Below are positions 35,415 through 45,266 of a stretch of DNA of 64,000 nucleotides, piece by piece. The position numbers and the translations under genes are program-made. The notes below the pieces were generated by a model. That model did no database searches and was not told the origin of the DNA. It saw only the letters and a list, made by a program, of their open reading frames with translations. How positions within the stretch are numbered: the stretch's first letter is position 1; every line of letters begins with the position of its first letter. This DNA is from Blepharisma stoltei (lineage: Eukaryota > Ciliophora > Heterotrichea > Heterotrichida > Blepharismidae), in NCBI GenBank assembly GCA_914767885.1, contig CAJZBQ010000011.1, positions 248,001 through 312,000 of the forward strand, read 5' to 3'.

Positions 35415-35560
35415 AGATTTATATTAAGATCCCCTTGCTTTAAATTTTAATTTTTATCTAATTAAAAGGAGTAATTTTTTACAAAATTATTGAACATAAA
35501 AAAATCATTTGCTTATTTAGCTTTTTATTTTCATAGAAATGACTCAAAAATTATGTTTAA

Positions 35561-35886
35561 CTCCTCTCCTTGAGCGAAAAAAGCCATTAAAAAAATCCCT
35601 AATTTTTTTGTGCAAAAACCCACCTCTGTGAGCAAGATTGTTTTAATATAAAAAATTTTTGGTATATAATGATAATTAGTATAATGAAATCTGTAGCTAA
35701 TTCTGTTTAATTTAATTTAAAACATAAATTAAATAAATATTTGCTCTCATTTTTGCGAATTGGGATTTTTTTTTAAATTTCGAAAAAAATACTATATAAA
35801 ATTTATATATAAACTTTTAAAAAAAAATTAAACCACCTACATAAGTGAACAAAAAAAAAAACTTTTTCACACACAAGAGGGGAGTA
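35561..35886 (+). mobile_element. Diverged CTCCC MITE upstream of TOP1
   Basis: A 326-bp worn forward copy, TA shared at 35558-35559 and 35885-35886. Ends CTCCTCTCCTTGAGCGAA and AAGAGGGGAG. Internal landmark AGTATAATGAAATCTGTAGC retained. Confidence 0.8.
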
Positions 35887-35984
35887 GAATCTCATTTTGA
35901 TTATACGATTTAAATAAAGAAATCTTTCATTTCAGTTTTTGCTTTATTTTAAAAAAATCATCTGTAATTTTTTTGAAATTGGAA

Positions 35985-36220
35985 ATATAAGGTCTATCTT
36001 GTTATGGTATCTCCATGATTACGACTCCCTTAGTTCCGATGCCTCCTGAGAAGACCGGGTATTGATTTTTTATGCTAGCAACCCTTAAATCGATAAATTC
36101 ACCTGATAATGAATGCTTTCATCAAGATAAGTTGATAAAAGCACCCACAATCGCCTCGTGAGATACCAGGACGAAAGTAGTCCATAGGTGTGGAGACGGT
36201 ATAGTAGCCATTTCAATTAT
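35985..36220 (-). mobile_element. Possible SINE-like insertion
   Basis: About 235 bp of higher GC. Read on the minus strand it begins AATTGAAATGGCTACTATACC, matching the head motif of the SINE-like group. I cannot find a clean flanking duplication. Confidence 0.45.
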
Positions 36221-36838
36221 TTATGCTTCAAACGATATGATTATATGTTTAATTTGATAAGTATAATAAAAGCATTAAATAATTTTTATTAAATCAGAAT
36301 TTTCTATTATAAATAATAATTCAAGTAATTGCCAGAAAAATCATCAAAAACTTACTAATAAAAAATAAAGAATTTTTAAAAGCTTAGATAGCCTTATTAA
36401 ATTAAATTGTTTATTATTTTCCTCAAGCAGCAAAAATGCATTTTGCTACCTTTAAAAGAGTTTTTTAAAAATTTGATTGTAATTTTGGTAAAGTACAAGA
36501 AGAGCACTCTAAATGATGAAATAAGGAACAAATATTCAGAAGTTTTAAAATTTCCATATTAAAATTTGCATTTAATTATCTTAACTTAATAAAAAAAAAA
36601 ACACAATAATTGTAACTATAAATGTGTTTTAGCAGCTTTATTTTATGAAGATTTATCCTTCACTTCAACATAAATTATTATCGTATTATCTCAGCATCCA
36701 TTTTATCTTATTGTATTACAATTTCGGTTATAAATCTAATTTGATCTTTTACTACTTAAATATAAATTTGTAAAATAAACTGAAAATACCGAATGATTCA
36801 AAAAAAAATATACTCACCAACTCTCAAATTTAATCTTA
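36221..36838. other. Intergenic spacer
   Basis: About 620 bp, AT-rich. No gene or repeat recognised. Confidence 0.55.
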
Positions 36839-37191
36839 CTCCCCCCTCATTAAACGAACAAAACTATTGGAAAATCCATATTTTTTTTGACCAAAAATCC
36901 ACCATCTGTGAGCGAACAAAATTTATTCAATACAAAGAGTTTTATGAAAAAAAAGTTGATGTATAAGTGATAATTATTATAATAAAATCTCTAGCTAACT
37001 CTGGTCAATTTTAATCATAAATTTTGCAAATTAAATTAAATTTACTTCTCAATTTTCACAAAATGAAATTTTTTTTCAAATTTTAAAAAAAAAAATTCTA
37101 TAAATTTATATATATAATTTTAAAAAACAAAAATTAACCCCTCCCGTGAGCGAACAAAATTTTTTTGTTCGCTCACGGAGAGAGGGGATTA
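36839..37191 (+). mobile_element. CTCCC MITE, intergenic
   Basis: A 353-bp moderately diverged forward copy, TTA at 36836-36838 and 37189-37191. The outer left motif has decayed to CTCATTAAACGAAC; the right palindrome is intact. Confidence 0.88.
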
Positions 37192-37251
37192 ATTTCTTAA
37201 GGTTTTTTTGTAAATTTGAGAGGACATATTTTAGCATCAGTAATAACAAAT

Positions 37252-37608
37252 ATGTGCCTTATATTATGTAAGCCTGTCGTGTGTGATCATCCCTTCTGTG
37301 TCTCCTTCTATACAAAAATGGGAGGTATGCGAGTCACACTTCTTAATAATGACGAAGATCATTATCTCTCCGTCATAAACTATCAAAATGCCGTTCTCAC
37401 CGATCTTGTCGAGTACAACAAAAAAAGTTTCGAAGCATTTGATAATCTTCTCGCTGAGGCGAAATCTCTTGGACGTTTTCTTGCAAACACAAGACACGCA
37501 GATTTAGTCATGGAAACAAGTATTACTGATGAACAGATTTTCAGTTCAAGCACGAAAGAAGACTCTTATAAATATGAATTGAAATTAGTGGCTATGATAA
37601 ATCATTAA
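37252..37608 (+). CDS. Unknown protein, about 118 aa
   Basis: Open frame from ATG 37252 (MCLILCKPVVCDHPFCVSFY) or from ATG 37318 (MGGMRVTLLNNDEDHYLS). The second half is helical (LTDLVEYNKKSFEAFDNLL, then AKSLGRFLANTRHADLVMET). Stops at TAA 15 nt before the next start codon on the same strand and in the same frame. No family recognised. The short gap and shared frame leave open that this and the next gene form one split gene. Confidence 0.5.
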   Translation: MCLILCKPVVCDHPFCVSFYTKMGGMRVTLLNNDEDHYLSVINYQNAVLTDLVEYNKKSFEAFDNLLAEAKSLGRFLANTRHADLVMETSITDEQIFSSSTKEDSYKYELKLVAMINH

Positions 37609-37623
37609 GCATATTTTTAATAA

Positions 37624-38663
37624 ATGAAATATTTGATTTTTTATTTAGATAAGCATAGGTTGATTGGTTTATTTGCAATATTAATTCAAATAATAATAAT
37701 TGAGAAATTTCCGGAAGCTTTATGAAAAGAACGCGGGTTTTCAATAAGAGCATTTGTCCAGGATAAGTCAAGAGAGTCAGTTTATCTCCATAAATTTCCA
37801 CGGTTTCGTGTTTTTCTCTATACAATGGATGAAAAGCCTAAACTCTTAAATTTAAACGTAGCTGGCAAAAAAGTACTACGAGGAACCATAGAGGCGGAGA
37901 TGAAGGAGGATAGCACAATCTACTTTAAAAGTTTAGGAGAGATAAAATGGGTCTCGATTCGGGTATTGCCGAGAAGCAATACCCGGGTTGAAACGCCATT
38001 TTCATTATATCCGGAAGGTTTTTTCCAACCCAGAATGGACGTTAATGCTAGTTAAGCAATTCTGGTAATGTACAGAGCCTAGCCCTAGGATTGGATTTTA
38101 CCTCGAAGGAAAAGATGGGTTCAGAGCTAGAAAGGGAAAGCCAGCAGCTTCTGCAGGCAACGCTTAGACCATTTGGAAAACTGGGATTTACTCCCCAAGC
38201 TTTATTTTTCTTTTTTGCCGATAGTTTTTTGCCAGAAATTGCATTTTTTGGGATTTTTGTGCGCACAATCTTCTTTCAACCTAAGCAGTGTACCGCATAG
38301 CCTTCTCATTCAACACTTGAGCCTACAAGGCAAGGGTAATGGAAACAAAGAATCCTACTTCACAGGTGCCATGGCCTAAGGTGGTGAAGAAGAGGAAAGA
38401 TGGACATGACCCTATTCTCCCCAGGCTATTACCCAAATAGAGTGAATCTTTCTGGAGATGCTTGATTACTGCAGTATATATAGGAGATTAAGCCAAGACC
38501 TAATTTAAGTTTAACCTTTAAAAATTTAGTGATAAATGAAGTCAGCTCCCATTATACAAATGATGCCTTTCAAATAGTTGTAGCTAACCTCAATTCATCA
38601 GCAGTTAAGCCTCTTATATTGAGCGGAATTCATGTACGAGCAAGGAGATTGGTAAAAAAATAA
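37624..38663 (+). CDS. Unknown beta-rich protein, SINE-like insertion
   Basis: A 164-residue protein once 545 bp are removed. The hydrophobic start MKYLIFYLDKHRLIGLFAIL could be a signal or anchor, or the true start may be further in. The core EKFPEALWKERGF (W = TGA), RAFVQDKSRESVYLHKFPRF, VAGKKVLRGTIEAEM, NLVINEVSSHYTNDAF and VKPLILSGIHVRARRL looks like a folded beta domain. The two halves join as SLGEIKPRPN across the insertion at 37944-38480, and the length becomes divisible by three. Function not recognised. Confidence 0.72.
37944..38480 (+). mobile_element. SINE-like insertion in unknown gene
   Basis: About 540 bp, hairpin-headed subfamily. Head GATAAAATGGGTCTCG, then a perfect stem CGGGTATTG..CAATACCCG, then blocks shared with the copies at 4.8, 44.5 and 46.1 kb. 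TAGGAGA recurs at 37934-37940 and 38481-38487. Confidence 0.8.
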
Positions 38664-39136
38664 ATAATTTTATTATTTGATAAGCCTAATGAGTGATGTG
38701 ACATTTTATCAGTAATTTGTGTTTTTTGAAATTTATGATAAAATTTTAAGAACCAGATTCTAAATTAGTCCCGACAAGGTATTGACTATAAAGGCGGTTC
38801 AATCGTGAAAATAAAAGAAGAAAAGTTGAATTTTTTATTTATAAAAAAGCACCTCCAGAAAAGTAAGTTTATCAAAAAAAATAAAAGAAATCTGATACTA
38901 TTTCATCATTGATACCTCCTTGAATCTCCTTATGGACTAACAGTAAGATTTTAGCCTTTTGTAAATTATCAATTATTCAAAGAGATAAATGACAATTTCT
39001 AAAGGCAGGCCATATTTTTTGCCTAGTATAATTAACTCAATTTCCGAGAATAGTTTTTGTGGGGCCGGACTTGAGAATTTTGCTGTTACGTCACAAATGC
39101 TTGTATTTCGCAGCTTTTTCGCAAAATTTATGCTAA
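38664..39136. other. Intergenic, AT-rich
   Basis: First part of a gene-free stretch reaching 42.4 kb. No gene or RNA feature recognised here. Confidence 0.5.
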
Positions 39137-39531
39137 CTCCCCCCCCCCCCCCCCCCTCCGTGAGCGAACAAAACCATTAGAAAAATCGCCATTTTTTGAC
39201 CAAAAACCCACCCTCCGTGAGTGAACAAAAATTTTTTTAATAGAAAAAATTTTAATGGAAAAAAATTTTGATATATAAGTGATTAATTAGTATAATGAAA
39301 TCTAGAGCTAATTCTGTTTAATTTTAAACAAATTGCGTTTTAAAACATAAATTTTGCAAATTAAATTAATATTTGCTTTCCAATTTTTGCAAATTAGGAT
39401 TTTTTTTAAATTTCGAAAAAAATATTTTTTATAAAAATTTATATATAAATTTTTTTTAAAAAAAAAAATTAACCCCCCTCCGTGAGCGAACAAAATTTTT
39501 TTGTTCGCTCACGGAGGGGGGGGGGGAGTAA
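39137..39531 (+). mobile_element. CTCCC MITE, intergenic
   Basis: A 395-bp full-length forward copy, TAA at 39134-39136 and 39529-39531, with the longest poly-C tip in the window. Confidence 0.93.
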
Positions 39532-39963
39532 GTGCAAGAAAAAATACATTTATTTATAAAATCATCAAAAAAAGTCCTAATATCAAAATTGGGTATCATT
39601 ATTAATAGGCTTTCCAGAAAAATTTCCAATTAAATCAAGAAAAATACAGGAATTAATCCTCAACGACTGTCGGGAAAGGTGAAATGTTTTTAGACTTTCC
39701 GGATAATCTGCAGGTTATATAAAATAATGATCAGAATCGAAAAAAGGGAAATGGACTAAACTTGATTTTATACAAAAAAATATATTTCAAAAATGCATTA
39801 TGAATGGAGTTTTTTATAGCTTCAATGCTTTAAAAAAAGGAAATAGGTAAAATATTCTAAAATCAGCTTGAGATATTCTTTTAAGATACCAAAGTAGCTT
39901 CATATAGCATGATTAATTTTGATTTTTATCAGTTCATCAGAGATAAGAAGTCTTTATTGCTAA

Positions 39964-40223
39964 ATCTCCTTTGTGAGTGAACAGAACAATTGGAAGACTT
40001 TGCTATTTTAAAGTAACCCTCTTTACAATAAAAAAAAATATTTTGATATAAATCCTAATTATTCTAAAAAAATTCTAGTTTAATATTTAATTTAAACTGA
40101 AAAACTAACTTTATAATTAAATGTATTTTTACTTTAATTCCGCATATTGGCATTTTAAATTTCGGGGCAAAGATTAAAAAAAACTACAAATAAAAATTTC
40201 CCTCTTTCAGGGAGAGGAGAGTA
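39964..40223 (+). mobile_element. Decayed CTCCC MITE
   Basis: About 260 bp. Left tip AATCTCCTTTGTGAGTGAAC and right tip AGGGAGAGGAGAG, TA at both sides. The interior keeps the general layout but is strongly mutated, so it is an old copy in a gene-free region. Confidence 0.65.
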
Positions 40224-40327
40224 GTTGTAAACAAGACAAACTGAAATTTAAAATTTATTTGCCAGTCTATTAAGCATTAGCTTGGGACTAAACAGTAACT
40301 AATTAATATATAAAATCCTTATACTTT

Positions 40328-40754
40328 AGAAATAAAATGGTGATGCTGACGGAAATTGGTCTCCGAAGCGCTCCTATGGAGCAGGTAGGACCCATCCTGA
40401 TGAAGCTGAAAGCAGGTATCTGTCCCTTTTGATGCAGGCCTTCAGGCTTGGGGATGCCTAGCCGAGGGAAGTTTTGTTTCTCCCTTGAAGGTTTTCCTTT
40501 CTCTGTCAGATGGGCTAGACAGGCTTTTACTTCTCATATAGTCTTTGTCCTATCGGAAGACCTACAGAGGATGACTCTAGCTTAGGAGTTAATCCTAGTT
40601 TCGGTGAGTTTCGCCAGAAAATTCAAGAGGGTGAATTTTTGTTAGGCTTTACACCATTTACACTATACATATGCATACATGGCGAAGACACTTTTCCTGG
40701 AGTTAATGCAGTCTGGCTAATGAGAACCCGCTTACGGCAGTATAAAAACTTAAT
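40328..40754 (+). mobile_element. SINE-like insertion, intergenic
   Basis: About 427 bp between CTTATACTTT at 40318-40327 and 40755-40764. Head AATAAAATGGTGATGC. GC-rich body containing TGTCCTATCGG, also found in the 51.2-kb element. Confidence 0.7.
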
Positions 40755-40764
40755 CTTATACTTT

Positions 40765-41799
40765 TTACTAACTAAAGATTTATTTAATTCTATTCCAGCA
40801 ACCACCTAATAGTAAAAAAATTCGTAATAAAAAGGACATTAGCATGAAAATTACAATTAATAAATTTTTTATGAGCACATCGAAATTTGCCTATGAATGA
40901 CTAAATGCTCAAATATTGACTTTTGACTTTTGGATGTTTAACCAACAAATTTGGATCTGCCTATATAAATTTACTATTTGCAATTTTCCCTTGTTAAAGA
41001 CTAAAAATTTTGCTTATTACCAGGGAGAGTCAGGATAAAACAGCCAAGAGATCATGATTTTAAAAAATCCCTCAAAACTAAAAGAATCGGCCTATAGTCT
41101 CATATGAGTATTTTCTGTATTGCAATTCTTACACATCACAGTTATTATAAAAAGATAGATAAAATCAGAGATAGATAAAAGTTCCAATCTCAGCATTAAT
41201 TAGAGAAGGAAAAATGTTTTAATATATAAACATGTAGAAGCAGTAAAAGGCCTTTCAATAAGAATAGCTAAAGTATCAGATGTCAATTCCCCTTTTTACA
41301 TTAATGATATGTGCAATTATTTACTCAAGTAAATTATACCAAAGATCTCTTTTATACTTATTTCATTATTTAGTGAAGTTTTAAAATAAACTCAAAAACA
41401 AAACTTGAAACATAATAAAAAGCGACGTAAAAATAAAAAAGAGAAGCAATAGTCTAATGGACAGCTAATGCCTTCATAAAATTAGCCAAAATCCAGATTA
41501 TGATGTCATAATAAAACCATAATAATTCAAAGTAAAAGAACTGCACAGATTAAATCAATCGATACGATTTAATAACTGAATAATTCGCCTTAGCAAGTAA
41601 ATAAGGAAAGAGATCAGAAAATTAGCAAAAACATATATGATGAGAGGCTGGAGCTTTAAGAACACTCAATCAAATTTGAATTGCTTCTGGAGTGTTATCT
41701 ATTGCTTTTCAAGCATTGCAATGCAGAATACAAAAAGCAGAAGCTATCACAATATATGAGATTTTCTACTCCTCAATCCAAAAGAAGTAACAATCCTAA
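40765..41799. other. Gene-free AT-rich region
   Basis: About 1 kb without a recognisable gene, RNA or insertion end. Short frames only. Confidence 0.5.
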
Positions 41800-42187
41800 C
41801 TCCCCCCCCTCCGTGTGAGTGAACAAAACCATTAGAAAAATCGCTATTTTTTTGCCCAAAAACCCATCCTTCGTGAGTGAACAAAAATATTTTTAATAGA
41901 AAAATTTTTTATGGAAAAAAATTTTGATATATAAATGATAATTAGTATAATGAAATCTAGAGCTAATTCTGTTTAATTTTGAACGAATTGCTTTTTAAAA
42001 CATAAATTTTATAAATTAAATTAATTTTTTGCTTTCCAATTTTTGCGAATTAGGATTTTTTTAAATTTCGAAAAAAAATATTTTTTATAAAATTTATATA
42101 TAAATTTTTTAAAAAAAAAAAAAAAATTAACCCCCCTCCGTGAGTGAACAAAATTTTTTTGTTCACTCACGGAGGGGGGGGGAGTAA
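41800..42187 (+). mobile_element. CTCCC MITE, upstream of clathrin light chain
   Basis: A 388-bp full-length forward copy, TAA at 41797-41799 and 42185-42187, GTGAGTGAAC type. It lies about 225 bp upstream of the clathrin light chain start. Confidence 0.92.
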
Positions 42188-42411
42188 GTAGCTCAAATAT
42201 AGATATAATTCTCTGGCTTACAGTCTAACTAATTCTCAATAGCATTTATTAATAATTCATACCAAATATCTAGGTCTGGGCTGATTAGGTCTCTATTGTC
42301 AATTTTATTTTGCCACGTGGAGAGTCCGAAGTAATAATTCCAAATCATAATAATACAAAATTCCTAAACAGTTTTAATTTTGATAGCTACTAGCATAAAG
42401 ATTAAAAAGGA

Positions 42412-43017
42412 ATGGAGGGTTTTGATGAAGAAGTTGATTTAGGCAGCCAAAATGCACAAACTGACGGGCTGATGAATTTTGAATTTTCTGCAGGCCAAAC
42501 CCAAGATCAAGACATCTTCAATGGTTACTCAGACCGGCCTAATCCTTTTGAAAGTGAGCAATCCCACGATATATTTGTCGATGAATCAAAAGATCCTTTT
42601 TACGACCAGCCTGAACCAATTAAAATAGATCCAAATGGGAGACCAGGAGTAATCCAAGACGCTCCTTTATCAGTAGAAGATGCTGAAGAAATAGAACGTA
42701 ACAGATTAAGAGACCAAGAAAACCAAGCCCGAATGGCAAAACTCTACGCAAAAGATGAAAAAGAAAGATCAGCCAAGGATGCCAAAAGAGCACAAGCCAA
42801 ACAGGAACTTAAGAAATGGTATGAAGATAGAAATAAAATGACAGAAATGAAGAGAGATATGAACAGAGAAGAAGAAACGATGAAAGCGCAACAGAAAAAG
42901 GAGTATACAGATGCGACAAGCTGGAAAAAGGTAGCGTCAATGATTGATTTCAAAGAGGATAGGAAAGATGTGCAGAGAATGAAATCGGTGCTTTTAAGTA
43001 AAAAAAATGAGGGTTAA
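42412..43017 (+). CDS. Clathrin light chain
   Basis: A 201-residue protein. The acidic N-terminus (MEGFDEEVDL, with DPFYDQPEP) is followed by a long charged helix (EEIERNRLRDQENQARMAKL to KRDMNREEETMKAQ) that would bind the heavy chain. The C-terminal block SWKKVASMIDFKEDR..RMKSVLLSKKNEG is the family hallmark. Length is typical for lower eukaryotes. Works in coated-vesicle formation. Confidence 0.88.
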   Translation: MEGFDEEVDLGSQNAQTDGLMNFEFSAGQTQDQDIFNGYSDRPNPFESEQSHDIFVDESKDPFYDQPEPIKIDPNGRPGVIQDAPLSVEDAEEIERNRLRDQENQARMAKLYAKDEKERSAKDAKRAQAKQELKKWYEDRNKMTEMKRDMNREEETMKAQQKKEYTDATSWKKVASMIDFKEDRKDVQRMKSVLLSKKNEG

Positions 43018-43062
43018 TACGGATAAGAATATATGGTTTTTCTTGTTTGAGAAAGTTAAGGA

Positions 43063-43513
43063 TTAAGATTAAGAAAAGCGTTCGCGCATTGCAGGGCTGG
43101 GGATTTCCACGCCTAGCTCATCGCTCCTGAGGAACCCTGGCGAACACCCTCCTTGTTGCCGCAAACAAGGGATTTGCATGACCAGTTTTGATTTCCATGG
43201 CTTCTGGAGCCTAAAGGCCAAACCACCTGGGTCGAAACTCTAAGTTTCTCGTTAGACAAATGCCATCTATTGAATCCTATTCGAGGAAGTTAGCCTCCTC
43301 TCGGGACTGCCACCGATCTAGTTCTTTACAATGGTTGTTTAGACGTAAAAGCCCGAGTTGTACGGATTAGCTCCATAGGGCACTAGTAAAACCTAGTCCG
43401 ACATGCATAAAAGATTTCCGGCCTATTTCACCATCACTGGGCTGTTGCCTACAGTGCTGAGGAAATAGGGTCGAGAGATCGGGTGGCACGTCTTTGCCAT
43501 TTTTATGTATATG
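43063..43513 (-). mobile_element. SINE-like insertion, intergenic
   Basis: About 451 bp. Flanks GAGAAAGTTAAGGA (43049-43062) and GAGAAAGATAAGGA (43514-43527) match at 13 of 14. Same subfamily as the 23.65-kb copy. Minus-strand head CATAAAAATGGC, tail CTTAATCTTAA (tandem). Confidence 0.82.
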
Positions 43514-43612
43514 AGAAAGATAAGGAATTTAAAAATAGATTTAGATGCAAGCTATAGTTATTTATAATAATAAGCATATACGTTTATATGGAATTATAAA
43601 TATTAGACGTAA

Positions 43613-44404
43613 TTAATCATCGATATCCATACCTAATGATAGTCTTAGCTCAGCAGAAACTTCATATTCTTTTTCAATTTTCATTAAGAAGTCTATCCCA
43701 GTTTTCCCTTCTTGTGTAGCGTTTCTAACCTCCCTTACATAATCTGTTATATCTTCAATCTTCAAAATTGCTGGACCATAAATCCCTTGTGCATACGCTT
43801 GAGAAGCTTCCTTTCTAAGCCCAATTTGTATTGCGCGCCTTGTAGTTTTGCTGCCGTTGGGTCTATGATCTGGATCCCACTGCACAACAACGTTTGAGCT
43901 TTTACATTTTTTTGCTGTTTGGTTAGTAAGAACTGCTTGTGGCTATCAAGTTTTTTTTTCTTTTTTTATGCAAAGCTAATAAGTTTTTGTCAAATAAATT
44001 AATCAAATAAGAGAGTAAATCATTAAAATTTCCTGAGGGAAAAATCATGCAGCTGCTTGTGAAAGAATAGATTCAAACCACTCTCTCCTTAAATAGACTG
44101 CTAAAATATGCTCTTGGTTTGGCTTAGTGGCTCAGCCTGATCTGTACATCATTCACAAAAAGTTTGGCTTAATTCATGTCATCCTTAAAGGCTGAAATGA
44201 AGGGTTTTGGGTAGTGAAATCTTGATGGAGAGCAGCTGGATTTGCAATGGTAGAAGAGTAGGCTTGATAAACGATAATAAAATTCTCGTTGTAGTGGCTG
44301 ATTATGTGTTTTCCTCGTTCTGGCCAGTCATGAGTTTTTTGTTCTTCATAAGATTTTAGAGTTAACGGATCACAATAGGAAACAATACCATTAGATGCTT
44401 CCAT
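43613..44404 (-). CDS. DUF4291 protein with an unresolved interruption
   Basis: DUF4291 family, function unknown, best known from bacteria and some fungi. Motifs: FIIVYQAYSSTIANPAAL, MTWIKPNFLWMMYRSGWA (three W are TGA), EHILAVYLRREWFESIL, then VVVQWDPDHRPNGSKTTR and AIQIGLRKEASQAYAQGIYG. Between the two halves (about 43925-44040) the frame holds two TAG codons and an AT-rich stretch, probably a short IES. I could not find a unique in-frame TA pair. ATG at 44404. A SINE-like element ends about 45 bp upstream. The patchy family distribution hints at horizontal gene transfer, but that is speculative. Confidence 0.85.
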
Positions 44405-44464
44405 ATAAATTATCCTATATTATTCAATATAATATCTGAAAATTTACTTGCATTGAAGAATCCC

Positions 44465-45108
44465 TTTCTTATTAGAAATTAGAAGGCGTCTGCCATTTTG
44501 ATTACGCAGTCACCAAAGACCCCAATGCGGGGTTCACCTGCTTCGCGCCGTCTTCGGATTCACCTTGTTCGAGTTGGGACAATGATTCGCTGGCCAACCT
44601 CAGCTCTGACACTGCCTTTCCTCTTCTTCAGCTCCTGATGGCATGGTATTCTGAAGTGAGATTTCACCTGGACGTCTACTCCTCCCCTTGCGGCTTGAGT
44701 ATTGAGTGGGCGGGCTATGGACTTCTGCGGCTGCTGCTTGGGTGTACGAAGTTGACTATCCAAAAATCCCAAAAAATGGAATTTCTGGTGACCTTTCGGC
44801 AAAAAAGAAAAATCCAAGCCCTGGGGCGTAACTCCCAGTTTCACGCTAGGCAGTTGCCCGATTGGTCTAGGTGTTCCCTGTAGACTTTGCTGGGCTTTCC
44901 CTTTCCAAACTTGAACCCCTCCTCCCCTTCGAGGTAAACCTAATCCTGAATTTGGACTGAGGGCTAGGCTCTGAACGCTGCCAGAATTGCTTACCTAGCA
45001 TTGCTGTCCATTTCTGGGCTAGTAAAACCTTGCCGATATAATTAAAATATGTGCTCGGAAGTTGCGTGGCCGGAGGCCATGCTAGGTGGAGACGCCATAT
45101 TTTAATTA
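44465..45108 (-). mobile_element. SINE-like insertion with a 16-bp duplication
   Basis: 644 bp, the longest copy. TGCATTGAAGAATCCC is exact at 44449-44464 and 45109-45124. Minus-strand head ATAATTAAAATATGGCG, hairpin GCATGGCCTCCGGCCAC, body shared with 4.8, 37.9 and 46.1 kb, tail TTCTAATTTCTAATAAG. Confidence 0.92.
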
Positions 45109-45266
45109 TGCATTGAAGAATCCCACAATAATAGTTTTAACATATGGACAAGCAATACATTAGCATAAAATATCCCGCAAAAGTAAAAATTAATAATATC
45201 TAAGATACAAAATTATATATAAGCCTGAATTTACAATGATTTGTAGATTTAAGGTTATTTTAAATG

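Noticed and set aside
37216-37251. TTG start giving a longer first unknown ORF
   Set aside because: Non-ATG start with no supporting evidence; ATG 37252 or 37318 is preferred.
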